Source of the DNA: Bombilactobacillus bombi
GTDB lineage: Bacteria; Bacillota; Bacilli; Lactobacillales; Lactobacillaceae
Length of the DNA: 64,000 bases
Assembly: GCF_003522965.1 (NCBI RefSeq)
Contig: NZ_CP031513.1
Span: 1,364,001 to 1,428,000, forward strand
Reading direction: 5' to 3'
Numbering within the stretch: the first letter of the stretch is position 1; every line of letters begins with the position of its first letter. The notes below the pieces were generated by a model that was not told the origin of the DNA, made no database searches, and saw nothing but the letters and a program-made list of their open reading frames with translations. The position numbers were made by a program, and so were the translations under genes. Of this stretch, positions 55,972 through 64,000 are shown piece after piece.

Positions 55972-56796
55972 TTATACAATACCAAAATATTTTAGCAAAA
56001 CTGTTAGAGCCATCATAATGATTATTAACATAGCTGCATGTTTTCCATTAGTTTTCTTTAAAATTAGATAAACAACAATTGTTACCAACAAGCTTAAAAC
56101 TGATGGCATAATTTTATCAAACATAGATTGTAAAGCAATTGAGTTCCCTCCAATTTTCCCAGAAAGGTTAGAATGTACAGCAATTTTAACAGGAGTCTTC
56201 ACTTTGATTACCGTTGCAATAAGTGAACCTACTACCATTAATCCAACTACATTAGCCATTGTAGATATTCGTTGAATAACATTGGTTTTCTTATTTTTAT
56301 TTAAAAAATCAATACCTGCTTTATATCCATAAACAACAGCATAGTAACGACCTAAAATATTAACAATGTTATACAAGACAAACATTAAAATTGGACCTGC
56401 AATACTACCACTAAAGGCCAATGATGCTCCAATACTTCCGACAATAGGTACCCACGTGAATTTTACCAAACTATCACCTAATCCTGCCAAGGGTCCCATC
56501 AATCCTGTTTTTAGTGCATTAATACCTTCTTTTTCATCCGCACTAGTAGATTCTTCCATTGCAGCTGTTAAACCAAGAATAGCTGCGTCACCATTAACAT
56601 GTGAATTATAAAATACTAAATGACGTTTCATAGCTTCAGACAAATCTTTTTTATCTGTGTAAATTTTAGATAAAGCAGGAGCAATTGCACGCATAAAACC
56701 TACACCTTGTAATGTTTCGTAGTTTAGCGTAATTCGCATTGTATTTAAACGCCAAAACATCTTCCAAAGATCTTTTTGATTCAATTTATGTTCCAT
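55972..56796 (-). CDS. PTS mannose-family component IID
   Basis: 274 residues of the EIID_AGA family: KDLWKMFWRLNTMRITLNYE at the start, GFMRAIAPAL, HVNGDAAILGLTAAMEES, GPLAGLGDSLVKFTWVP, and one C-terminal hydrophobic region. It forms the membrane channel with IIC. Its ATG overlaps the IIC stop by one base. Last gene of the operon; no clear terminator seen after it. Confidence 0.92.
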   Translation of the reverse strand: MEHKLNQKDLWKMFWRLNTMRITLNYETLQGVGFMRAIAPALSKIYTDKKDLSEAMKRHLVFYNSHVNGDAAILGLTAAMEESTSADEKEGINALKTGLMGPLAGLGDSLVKFTWVPIVGSIGASLAFSGSIAGPILMFVLYNIVNILGRYYAVVYGYKAGIDFLNKNKKTNVIQRISTMANVVGLMVVGSLIATVIKVKTPVKIAVHSNLSGKIGGNSIALQSMFDKIMPSVLSLLVTIVVYLILKKTNGKHAAMLIIIMMALTVLLKYFGIV

Positions 56797-57617
56797 TAGA
56801 GATCATAATCTCCTTCCTCATCATCCTCTTCACCATCAGGTGTTTCTATAACAGTAGTTGCAGACTGAACAGTTGTTGCGCTAACTTTTCTTGTAGCAAC
56901 CTCATATAAGAATGCAAAAACTATTGCAATTAGAGTAATTGGTAGTACTTCTAATTTTAAGTAGGCTGCTAAAACAAAACCCAAAATTAAAAACATCCAT
57001 AATTCAAATTTTTTAATCATTGACATCATTAGTAAAGCGATTCCGACAGAAGGAATAATAGATCCTGATGTACTTAATCCATTGATAACAAATTTTGGCA
57101 AAGAATTGATTACATTTTGAATTGCTCCTGCACCAAATTCTAAAGCAAGGAAAGTTGGTAATGCGCGTGCTAATCCAGTTAAAATTGCTGGTGGATAAAT
57201 TAACCAAACAGTACTTTTAACATCTGCATTATCAGCCATTCGTTTAGCCCATCCATTTAACGAACAATTAGCTGTTTCAATTAAAACTAATAATTGTTGA
57301 GCTAAAATAGAAGTAGGAACTGCTAAAGTTACGGCTGTTGCAACCAAAGTAGGCAAGGGACGACTGCCACCACTCATAATGGCAAGTGAAGTACTAATAA
57401 TTGTTCCGGTAATCAAATCTGGTGCCATATATGCACCTACATTACCAATACCCATCCACATAATTTCTAGTGTAGCACCTATAACTAATCCAGCAGGCAA
57501 ATTACCTAATACCAAACCAACTAAAGGGGCTATTAATAGTGGTCGACGAAATAATTTTGTACTTACGTCATCAATACCTAAAACAAAGGATAAAATTGTA
57601 ATTATTAAAATCTTCAT
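56796..57617 (-). CDS. PTS mannose-family component IIC
   Basis: A 273-residue membrane protein, EII-Sor family: RPLLIAPLVGLVLGNLPAGL, GATLEIMWMGIGNVGAYMAPD and several further helices. The last ~35 residues are polar and strongly acidic (TPDGEEDDEEGDYDL), unusual for this subunit. It overlaps the IIB gene by four bases. Sugar specificity cannot be read from the sequence. Confidence 0.92.
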   Translation of the reverse strand: MKILIITILSFVLGIDDVSTKLFRRPLLIAPLVGLVLGNLPAGLVIGATLEIMWMGIGNVGAYMAPDLITGTIISTSLAIMSGGSRPLPTLVATAVTLAVPTSILAQQLLVLIETANCSLNGWAKRMADNADVKSTVWLIYPPAILTGLARALPTFLALEFGAGAIQNVINSLPKFVINGLSTSGSIIPSVGIALLMMSMIKKFELWMFLILGFVLAAYLKLEVLPITLIAIVFAFLYEVATRKVSATTVQSATTVIETPDGEEDDEEGDYDL

Positions 57618-58090
57618 TTAGCTATGACCTCACTCATCTTTTCAGCAGGATTAGTTGGAATCATCTGAATTTCAACATCCACTCCCTGAGCAATTAATCT
57701 TTCAAAAGCCGTCTTTTCATCATTAGTTAAGAAAACTGCTTTTGTATATTGTTTTCTTTGATCATTGCCTCTCATACCACCAACATTTAATTTATCTATC
57801 TCAAAACCGTTTTGAATCAGTTTTTCTACATCAAAGGGATTAGTGAATAGCAACATTGTTGAACGTGTTATTGGCGCTTTTTTTGTTACTCTTAAAAACT
57901 TATCTGGGGAAAAAATGTGAAGTTTAACATTACTAGGGATACTCATTTCTAAAACTTTAGATTGGATTTTATCTTTAGCAACAGTTTCATTAACAATAAT
58001 TACTTGTTCAATCTTATAAACATTTAACCAAGTTGTAACTACTTGTCCATGAATTAAACGATCATCAATTCTACAAAATTTCACTGTCAT
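57614..58090 (-). CDS. PTS mannose-family component IIB
   Basis: A 158-residue cytoplasmic phosphocarrier. The phosphorylated His lies in FCRIDDRLIHGQVVTTW (~15). NVGGMRGNDQRKQYTKAVFL is the typical later segment. It passes phosphate from IIA to the incoming sugar. Begins within the end of the IIA gene (20-base overlap). Confidence 0.93.
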   Translation of the reverse strand: MTVKFCRIDDRLIHGQVVTTWLNVYKIEQVIIVNETVAKDKIQSKVLEMSIPSNVKLHIFSPDKFLRVTKKAPITRSTMLLFTNPFDVEKLIQNGFEIDKLNVGGMRGNDQRKQYTKAVFLTNDEKTAFERLIAQGVDVEIQMIPTNPAEKMSEVIAK

Positions 58091-58511
58091 CTTCTTGTTC
58101 CTCCTCTTGAAATCTTTCTGTTATATTTTGAAACCCAATTTGATAAGATTGTTGCAATGATTCTGCAATCTCCTCTAAACTGCGTTGACGATTTGTAAAT
58201 AAATCCAGTAACATAGGAAGATTCAACCCACTAATAACTAATACATTGGGTTTAGTTAAACAAAAATTACCGCTAACATTTGATGGTGTACCGCCTAAAA
58301 TATCTACCAAAATTACTGTTCCCGCACTAGTATCTAATGATTGATAAATATCTGTCATTTTTTGTGTTGCCTCTTCTAAATTCAAGTCCATTGTTACAGA
58401 TAAGACCCCACAATTATTTTGCTTACCTACAATCATTTCAGCACTATCAAGCGCATATTTAGCAAAACTACCATGGCTAGCTAAAATTACAGCTACTGAT
58501 TTTTTAGTCAT
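58071..58511 (-). CDS. PTS mannose-family component IIA
   Basis: 146 residues. Active His in VILASHGSFAKYAL (~13), then VDILGGTPSNVSGNF. It takes phosphate from HPr. Separate IIA and IIB proteins, as in the sorbose/N-acetylgalactosamine-like branch, instead of the fused ManX. Overlaps the phosphatase gene by 8 bases. Confidence 0.92.
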   Translation of the reverse strand: MTKKSVAVILASHGSFAKYALDSAEMIVGKQNNCGVLSVTMDLNLEEATQKMTDIYQSLDTSAGTVILVDILGGTPSNVSGNFCLTKPNVLVISGLNLPMLLDLFTNRQRSLEEIAESLQQSYQIGFQNITERFQEEEQEDDSEIL

Positions 58512-59589
58512 TTATTTCCACTCCTTCCTCTAAGTAAAAATCACGCATTCTTTCAATTTCTTCTTTAGTAAAGTCAAAATGTTTAATCATATATTGATCT
58601 ACACTTCCATATAATTCTTTAATTTTATCAATTGCTGCTTGAATATATTTTTCACGCGTATCAATCATTGCCATTAAGTAATCTAAGTACTCTTTTTTAT
58701 CAACTAATTCACGATATTGATTGTATTTTAATTGATTTCGTTCCTGTCGAATCGTTTTGGTAAGCATATAATCCTTAACGATTTCTTCTTCTTTAACATT
58801 TAATAACAATAATATCAACATTGATGCAAAACCCGTCCGATCCTTACCTCCACGACAATGATGAAATAATGGTACATTATTCGGATTAGCGCAAGCATGT
58901 AAAAATTGCCCATAGGCTTTTTGAGCTGGTTTAGAGGTTACTAATTTTTGATAACTTAAAACAACATTTTCTCCTTTATCATTAATAAATTTCGAATCAA
59001 CTTCACCATTCTCTAATGACTGAACCAATTTAACATTTTCACTATGTAAATCTACTACATTAGCAGCAGCCTCAGAAAAACTAGATTGTGGATCACAATT
59101 AAAAATTGTTAAAACTGTTGCCAATGATTTATTAGGATGGATCTTACGTTCATGTGAAGAACGATAATCAACAATCGTTTTAATTCCATATTTTTCTAGT
59201 ATATTTATATCGTTTTCATTTATTTTAGATAGTTGATCACCTCTAAACAGTATTCCCCATTTAGTATAACGTCCATCATTACACTGGTATCCTCCCATAT
59301 CACGGACGTTAATCGCATTTTCTAAAGGCAAAACTCTTTCCGAAAATATATTAGTTTGAAATTTCTCTGCCTTAACCATAAAATACTTTGGTAATTCCGT
59401 GATTGGTAAATTGATGGTAAAATTACCTGAAGAACTTTTTGCTACTTGTTCTTGTATCGCATTAATATTTGGAGCATCACCCATAAATAATTGATAATTT
59501 TGTTGTTCAGAATTTAATAAAGAAATCTTTAATTGATCACCTTTTCTCTGCATACTAATATTATTGATAACATATGGTTGTTTATCCAT
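58504..59589 (-). CDS. Tyrosine phosphatase-like protein (Tyr_phosphatase3) heading the PTS operon
   Basis: 361 residues from the ATG at 59589, after AAAGGGG. N-terminal beta-sandwich (~1-95), then a phosphatase domain that opens with NVRDMGGYQCNDGRYTKWGILFRGDQL and has the catalytic P-loop HHCRGGKDRTG (Cys/Arg, ~240). Family members hydrolyse phosphotyrosine or phospholipids. In this operon a substrate such as a sugar phosphate or a phosphorylated PTS/regulatory protein is possible, but that is inference. First gene of a tightly overlapping five-gene operon, divergent from RpiR. Confidence 0.88.
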   Translation of the reverse strand: MDKQPYVINNISMQRKGDQLKISLLNSEQQNYQLFMGDAPNINAIQEQVAKSSSGNFTINLPITELPKYFMVKAEKFQTNIFSERVLPLENAINVRDMGGYQCNDGRYTKWGILFRGDQLSKINENDINILEKYGIKTIVDYRSSHERKIHPNKSLATVLTIFNCDPQSSFSEAAANVVDLHSENVKLVQSLENGEVDSKFINDKGENVVLSYQKLVTSKPAQKAYGQFLHACANPNNVPLFHHCRGGKDRTGFASMLILLLLNVKEEEIVKDYMLTKTIRQERNQLKYNQYRELVDKKEYLDYLMAMIDTREKYIQAAIDKIKELYGSVDQYMIKHFDFTKEEIERMRDFYLEEGVEIND

Positions 59590-59631
59590 ATCTGGAACCC
59601 CTTTCATATCTACAATTGCATTATAAAATAT

Positions 59632-59672
59632 GAAAATTATTTTTGCAATAGTTTTTTTAGAAAATAGTTTTC
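59632..59672. promoter_or_regulatory. Candidate RpiR operators between divergent genes
   Basis: GAAAATTATTTTTGC (59632-59646) and GAAAATAGTTTTC (59660-59672) are imperfect GAAAA/TTTTC dyads lying 14 bases apart between the PTS operon and the RpiR gene. Spacing and symmetry suit a divergent repressor. AT-rich background lowers confidence. Confidence 0.4.
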
Positions 59673-59719
59673 GATTATATTTATCAAATTTAACAAACTA
59701 ATTAATCAAGGAGATATCC

Positions 59720-60520
59720 ATGGACATTTTACTAAATATGCAAAAAAAATATTTAAATTTTTCTAAAAGCGAAAAAAAAATAGCTGATTATATTTTAAGT
59801 CATAGTAATCAAATTAATAATATGAATATCAATGAATTATCACAAAAAACACAAACTTCTAATGCCACAATTACTCGTTTTGTTAAAAAAAACGGCTGTA
59901 AAACATATGCTGATATGAAATTAAGTATTAGTCAAAGTTTAATTCCTAATGAAACTATCAGCCAAGATGAAATAATTGATGAGGTTTTTCTTTTTTATCA
60001 GAAAGTAATTAAAAAAACTCAAAGATTTATCAAACCAGAGAAGTTTCAAAAATTTTATCAATTGCTAAAACAAAAAAAACATATTATTGTTATTGGGGCT
60101 AGTAGTTCTGGAGAAACTGCTAAAACTTTTAGTTTACGTCTAACACGAATGGGATTAGATTCACAGAGCTATAGTGATCCATTATGGATGGTTATGCGAG
60201 CTAATATTGCTAGTAAAGATGATTTATTTTTAGCAATATCTAACAGTGGTATTACTGATTGTATTGTTAGCACAATTAAAGCAGCAAAAAAACAAGGATC
60301 TACAATCGCTTCCATCACAAGCTATCACGATAATCCAGTATCTCAACTAAGTGATTTAACTTTTTATGTCTACAATACTCGTTTTGTAAATAACGAAAAA
60401 TTTATTAATTCTCAGTTTTCTAATATGTATCTAATTGATGTTTTAACCACTTATTTACAAAAAGATGATATATTTAAAAATACCATGATTAAAACACGAA
60501 AAGCAATTAACGATATTTAA
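59720..60520 (+). CDS. RpiR/MurR-family transcriptional regulator
   Basis: 266 residues: HTH_6 domain at ~1-75 (SKSEKKIADYILSHSNQI, ELSQKTQTSNATITRFVKKNGCKTYAD) and a SIS sugar-phosphate-binding domain at ~105-235 (HIIVIGASSSGETAKTFSLRL, DLFLAISNSGITDCIV). It should sense a phosphorylated sugar and control the divergent PTS operon. Ribosome site AAGGAGA. Confidence 0.92.
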   Translation: MDILLNMQKKYLNFSKSEKKIADYILSHSNQINNMNINELSQKTQTSNATITRFVKKNGCKTYADMKLSISQSLIPNETISQDEIIDEVFLFYQKVIKKTQRFIKPEKFQKFYQLLKQKKHIIVIGASSSGETAKTFSLRLTRMGLDSQSYSDPLWMVMRANIASKDDLFLAISNSGITDCIVSTIKAAKKQGSTIASITSYHDNPVSQLSDLTFYVYNTRFVNNEKFINSQFSNMYLIDVLTTYLQKDDIFKNTMIKTRKAINDI

Positions 60521-60535
60521 AAAATAATATAAATA

Positions 60536-60565
60536 AAAAGACACTATATATTGAAGTGTCTTTTT
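60536..60565. terminator. Bidirectional terminator
   Basis: AAAAAGACACT/AGTGTCTTTTT hairpin between converging RpiR and DUF4931 genes. Confidence 0.9.
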
Positions 60566-60572
60566 ATTTCTT

Positions 60573-61355
60573 TTACAACAATTGCTTAGAAATTAACTTT
60601 TGCAATGCTTGTTTTATTTGTAACATTTGTTGATGATCATTAATTTGAGGAATTTTGTAACCCACAAAATAAGGTGATGTAACAAAACGCGGCACAATCT
60701 TGACCGCTACTTGTTGATTAAATTCGTAAAAAAATAAATTATAAGAATCACAACGACCACCTAAATAATCATTTAACAAATAGCGCACGACAATTTGAAT
60801 AATGTCAGCCAAAGTAGTTTGCGCTTTTGAATTTGTCAGTAAAACATTAATTTCTACAAAACCAATTATTGGCTGTGTTGAAATATTAACTACCAAAGAC
60901 TCTTGCTGCCAAATAGACATCCCTAAAACATTATTAATAGAAACATTATCGTGAATATCGATTTTATCTAATCCCACAATTTGCATATGTGGATGACTTA
61001 AACTTCCCCCAGACAAAGGACCAAAGTTTTTATACAAAAGTACACTTTGATATTTTTGACTAGCCATCACTGCTTGCCATTTTTGCAGGGCAAAATTTAT
61101 TATTTGTCGATTCTGACTTTGCGAATAGTTAGCAATATCACCATCATGTTGGTGAGTCTCAATAATAATTGTTTGCAAAGTATCTTTTAAAGTGCGATAT
61201 TTATTTACTAGCCAGATACGATCATCTTCATGTGCCAGAATATCACTTAAATTTTCATAATCGCAGAAGGGACAGACATTATTAGCATGTCTGATGGTTT
61301 CAGGTTTATTTTTAGCTATCTGTGGCTGAAATACCAAGTTTGTTTGTCGTTCCAT
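60573..61355 (-). CDS. DUF4931/HIT-like nucleotidyl-binding protein
   Basis: 260 residues. An N-terminal CPFCDYEN could bind zinc, as in galactose-1-phosphate uridylyltransferases. The central FGPLSGGSLSHPHMQIVGL holds the HXHXQ active motif of the HIT/GalT superfamily. Length and order match DUF4931 proteins, whose substrate is unknown. A nucleotidyl transfer or hydrolysis activity is plausible. Single gene with GAAAGAAGGG before the ATG. Confidence 0.8.
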   Translation of the reverse strand: MERQTNLVFQPQIAKNKPETIRHANNVCPFCDYENLSDILAHEDDRIWLVNKYRTLKDTLQTIIIETHQHDGDIANYSQSQNRQIINFALQKWQAVMASQKYQSVLLYKNFGPLSGGSLSHPHMQIVGLDKIDIHDNVSINNVLGMSIWQQESLVVNISTQPIIGFVEINVLLTNSKAQTTLADIIQIVVRYLLNDYLGGRCDSYNLFFYEFNQQVAVKIVPRFVTSPYFVGYKIPQINDHQQMLQIKQALQKLISKQLL

Positions 61356-61690
61356 TTTTAGCCCTTCTTTCCATGCTTATTCTGGTACAATTCTAACACT
61401 TGAATAGATTTGTTTTCTAAATAAAAGCAATTCTACAAATATTATATTTTAAAATTATCTTAACTATACAATAAAAAAGCGAAGGTCTGCTACCTTCCCT
61501 CTTTCAAATAAATATTAGTTTTACACTTTTAGATAATTAACAACAATATTCATTAAAATGTATTCCAAAATAAAAAAATCGCATAATTAACACTAAAATA
61601 AATCAAAGATTATATTTAAGTAAAAAACACAAACTAATAATTTTATTATAAATGCAACTTGATTTGCTTCTTAAAATTCCAATTTTATAT
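61356..61690. other. Intergenic region
   Basis: AT-rich spacer of about 335 bases with no gene. It holds a hairpin GAAGGT/ACCTTC at 61482-61497, followed by T residues on the minus strand; this may be the distant terminator of the PfkB gene. The DUF4931 promoter should lie near the left end. Confidence 0.5.
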
Positions 61691-62638
61691 TTATAAATAT
61701 TTTATCCTTAATTTTTTAACTAAATTGTTGACATTGTTTTTTTCAATATACCCAGTTTTAGTTTCCATAGCGTTAGCTGTGCCTGATGCAATTGCATATC
61801 GAATCACATCTTCATATTCCATGTTACAATCCAAAGCATATAATAATCCACCAACAACTGAATCTCCAGATCCTTCTGTATTTATTACATTCACAGGATC
61901 AAAATCAACAAAAAGATAATCATTATAGTGTTTAACAATTGCGCCATATGATCCCAAAGAAACAAATATATTATTGACCCTTTCAAATAAAGAATTTTGC
62001 AAATATTGTTTTAAAATTTGTGGTATAACAGTTACTTTTGTTCCTAGTAGCTCTGCAAGTTCTTGTTCATTTGGTTTAATATAATCTAGTTGCTGTGAAC
62101 TTTTCAAAACAGACTTTAATGCTGTTCCAGATGTATCTAAAATAATATTTATATCTGGATTAATTTTTCTAATTATAGAAATTACACTACTGTAAAAATT
62201 AAGTGGCAATTGTTTTGGAAAACTACCATTTATTGATACAGCTTTTATATTATTAGTTGTAATTAATAATCTAATTTTATCCAAAAGACGATCCAAATCA
62301 GATAAATTTATAGAATTATAAATTTCATTAATTTCCGTTTTAGTACTATTACTTTGAATAATAGTGTAACAATTCCGTGTTTCACCATTTACTTGTACAA
62401 AATTAGGAATATAACTATCTTTTTGTGCTTGCTTTAATATATATCGACCGTTTTCTCCTCCTAGAAAACCTGTAGCAATTGCTTTAGCACCAAGCTGAGA
62501 AGCAACTCTTGCGGCATTAATTCCTTTACCACCTACCATTTTTTTTATTAATTTTGCTCTATTAAGATTGCCAATCTTTAAGTCATCAATTTTATATAGC
62601 CGATCTATAGAAGGACTAATTGTAATAGTTAAAATCAT
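61691..62638 (-). CDS. PfkB-family sugar-phosphate kinase (1-phosphofructokinase / tagatose-6-phosphate kinase type)
   Basis: 315 residues. N-terminal ISPSIDRLYKIDDLKIG and MVGGKGINAARVASQLG, and C-terminal NTEGSGDSVVGGLLYAL, whose GSGDS replaces the usual GAGDS and contains the catalytic Asp. This is the LacC/FruK subgroup acting on phosphorylated ketohexoses. With a divergent galactitol/fructose-like PTS IIA gene and a DeoR regulator alongside, a role in tagatose or fructose phosphate breakdown is likely. It lies 9 bases after the DeoR gene. Confidence 0.88.
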   Translation of the reverse strand: MILTITISPSIDRLYKIDDLKIGNLNRAKLIKKMVGGKGINAARVASQLGAKAIATGFLGGENGRYILKQAQKDSYIPNFVQVNGETRNCYTIIQSNSTKTEINEIYNSINLSDLDRLLDKIRLLITTNNIKAVSINGSFPKQLPLNFYSSVISIIRKINPDINIILDTSGTALKSVLKSSQQLDYIKPNEQELAELLGTKVTVIPQILKQYLQNSLFERVNNIFVSLGSYGAIVKHYNDYLFVDFDPVNVINTEGSGDSVVGGLLYALDCNMEYEDVIRYAIASGTANAMETKTGYIEKNNVNNLVKKLRIKYL

Positions 62639-62647
62639 TGTTTTCTC

Positions 62648-63391
62648 CTATTTTATTATTTTTACATATTGTGAATATTTTTTTTGATCTTCCAAACTAA
62701 TTTGACTATCTGTGACAAAATAATCAAAATTAGATAAATTTTGAAAAGTAATAATATCTGAATGGTTTAATTTTGTATGATCAGCTACAATTACTGCTTT
62801 ATCAGCATGATCAAAAGCGATATTTTGAATATTGCCTTCACTCATCATACTTGTAGTAACGTGATCGTTATTAATACCATTAGTCGAACAAATAGCAAAA
62901 TCAAGATTCAAACCTTTAAACATACTTTCTGCTTTTCTACCCAAAAACTCTTCAGTATTTCGATGTAATTCACCTCCAGTTAGAAATATTCGACAATCAC
63001 TATTAATTAATTCAGTAAAAGCAGGCAAACTATTAGTAACAAAAGTAGCTTTTTTCTTAGAAAGATAAGGTACTGCTAAAAGTATCGTTGTTCCAGCACC
63101 TAAATATACAGTTGAATTATCTGGAATTAATTCATTTAATCTTTGCGCAATCTCTTTCTTTTCAATAATATTCCGTTTCAATTTCTCATTAGTTGAAAAT
63201 TCAGTTTGCTTTTTACTTTGTGCACCACCATAAATTCTTGTTAACTTACCTTCATCTTCTAATTTCTTTAAATCTCTTCTAATTGTCATAGAAGAAACCT
63301 GCAAAGTTTTTGCAATCTCATTAGTAGACATAAATCCAGCTTGATCAATTAAAGCATGGATTCTTGATAACCTTTCCTCTTGAAGCCCCAT
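62648..63391 (-). CDS. DeoR-family sugar regulator
   Basis: 247 residues. HTH_DeoR at ~5-57 (STNEIAKTLQVSSMTIRRDLKKLEDEGKLTRIYGG), then the DeoRC sugar-phosphate sensor (STVYLGAGTTILLAV, CRIFLTGGELHRNTEEFLG). It heads an operon with the PfkB kinase and is divergent from the PTS IIA gene at 63551. It most likely represses both until a sugar phosphate accumulates. Confidence 0.92.
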   Translation of the reverse strand: MGLQEERLSRIHALIDQAGFMSTNEIAKTLQVSSMTIRRDLKKLEDEGKLTRIYGGAQSKKQTEFSTNEKLKRNIIEKKEIAQRLNELIPDNSTVYLGAGTTILLAVPYLSKKKATFVTNSLPAFTELINSDCRIFLTGGELHRNTEEFLGRKAESMFKGLNLDFAICSTNGINNDHVTTSMMSEGNIQNIAFDHADKAVIVADHTKLNHSDIITFQNLSNFDYFVTDSQISLEDQKKYSQYVKIIK

Positions 63392-63439
63392 TATTAATCA
63401 CTTCTCTTTATTAAAATTGTTTCCTATGTTTTGAATTAT

Positions 63440-63482
63440 AACAAAGATAAACATTTTTAGGTATATTTTGTTTAACTTTGTT
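63440..63482. promoter_or_regulatory. Inverted-repeat operator for the DeoR regulator
   Basis: AACAAAGATAAACA (63440-63453) and TGTTTAACTTTGTT (63469-63482) form an inverted repeat matching at 13 of 14 positions. They lie between the divergent DeoR and PTS genes, and a further TTTGTTTATC overlaps the second arm. DeoR-type regulators often bind such paired sites. Confidence 0.65.
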
Positions 63483-63491
63483 TATCTATGG

Positions 63492-63520
63492 TTGACATTG
63501 TAAAAATATGAGATTATACT
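63492..63520 (+). promoter_or_regulatory. Promoter of the PTS IIA gene
   Basis: TTGACA (63492-63497), a 17-base spacer and TATACT (63515-63520), directly after the inverted repeat and 31 bases before the start codon. Confidence 0.8.
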
Positions 63521-63550
63521 GGAATCGTATTCAAAGAAGGGAGGAAAAAA

Positions 63551-64000
63551 ATGGAAAATAAGATGTTCTATTCAGAGCTAATTGACTTGTCCATAGATGT
63601 AAATAGTGAATTACAGTTATTTGATTTAATTGGTAGTCGTGTTATTGATTCAAAATTTGCTAAATTAGGTTATATTTCTAGTTTAGAAAAACGTGAAATA
63701 TCTTATCCAACTGGATTAAAATTTGAAAATATATCATTAGCATTACCCCATGTTGATAGTGCATATATAGATAAACCTTTTATTTATATCGCTCGAACTA
63801 AGCATCCATTATCACTTAAACAAATGGGAGATTCCATAGATATGGAAGCAAGTAACTTTTTATTTTTAGGTATTAAAGATAGTCGTAAACAACCAGAACT
63901 CTTAGCAAAAATAATGAATGCTTTTCAAGATAAAGAATTTGCCAATAAATTTCTATGTACTAACAATGAAACCGTTATGTATAAATTAGCAAATAAAAAA
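63551..64000 (+). CDS. PTS IIA component, fructose/galactitol type (cut by window end)
   Basis: 150 codons from the ATG at 63551 (GGGAGG upstream) remain open to the edge. SLALPHVDSAYIDKPFIYIA contains the phosphorylated His of the PTS_EIIA_2 family, and YPTGLKF lies just before it, as in galactitol (GatA-like) members. The protein should be nearly complete, as this family has ~150-160 residues. Genes for IIB and IIC are expected to the right. Substrate: galactitol, tagatose or a related polyol, inferred from the PfkB and DeoR neighbours. Confidence 0.85.
   Translation, partial: MENKMFYSELIDLSIDVNSELQLFDLIGSRVIDSKFAKLGYISSLEKREISYPTGLKFENISLALPHVDSAYIDKPFIYIARTKHPLSLKQMGDSIDMEASNFLFLGIKDSRKQPELLAKIMNAFQDKEFANKFLCTNNETVMYKLANKK

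Overview
The window is low-GC Gram-positive DNA with strong Shine-Dalgarno sites. SLAP (S-layer-type) domains, giant WxL-type surface proteins, an Asp23/AmaP stress operon, a mannose-family PTS and CopY-type cop boxes point to a member of the Lactobacillaceae. A host-associated (possibly insect-gut) lactobacillus is my guess from the adhesin load; the species cannot be fixed from sequence alone. I see no rRNA, tRNA, CRISPR array, intact insertion sequence or prophage.

Surface-protein regions. Six very large secreted proteins (one cut by the left edge) lie on the minus strand at 1-1048, 1250-5566, 6508-10851, 14311-18402, 37292-41353 and 42142-46095. Each has a signal peptide, a pectate-lyase-like beta-helix adhesive region, beta-sandwich middle modules and a C-terminal WxL-type wall-binding domain. 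They fall into related pairs. Two pairs share near-identical 0.85-1.05 kb 3' blocks while their 5' parts diverge, which suggests gene conversion or modular exchange. A seventh WxL protein of another architecture (30211-33564) and a decayed relic (29568-30060) lie between. Three of the giant genes are directly preceded by a ~62-residue helix-turn-helix (HTH) gene; a fourth copy is orphaned at 36303. All four have almost the same recognition helix. This mini-HTH/adhesin pairing is the best candidate here for an undescribed regulatory system. A second surface locus (22540-26815) has two SLAP proteins, two membrane proteins and a divergent XRE regulator whose promoters share sequence motifs.

Ions and metabolism. 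A P-type Mg2+ ATPase lies under an M-box riboswitch with its terminator (11294-14217). A cation/proton antiporter has a terminator hairpin in its leader. A copper-export operon (two cupredoxin-like proteins plus a CPC-type ATPase) sits under two cop boxes. A promoter drives an MFS transporter translationally coupled to kynureninase (20017-22475). A 6-phospho-beta-glucosidase gene has lost its PTS partner, of which only the last ~50 codons remain.

Right third (46479-64000). This holds housekeeping and sugar functions: split ThrE-type exporter, FMN-type oxidoreductase, AmaP-DUF2273-Asp23 operon, DHA2 drug exporter, a processive GT2 glycosyltransferase preceded by an unlisted 42-residue membrane peptide, CoaBC, a five-gene mannose-family PTS operon headed by a tyrosine phosphatase-like gene with a divergent RpiR regulator, a HIT/DUF4931 protein, and a DeoR-PfkB locus divergent from a PTS IIA gene that runs off the right edge.
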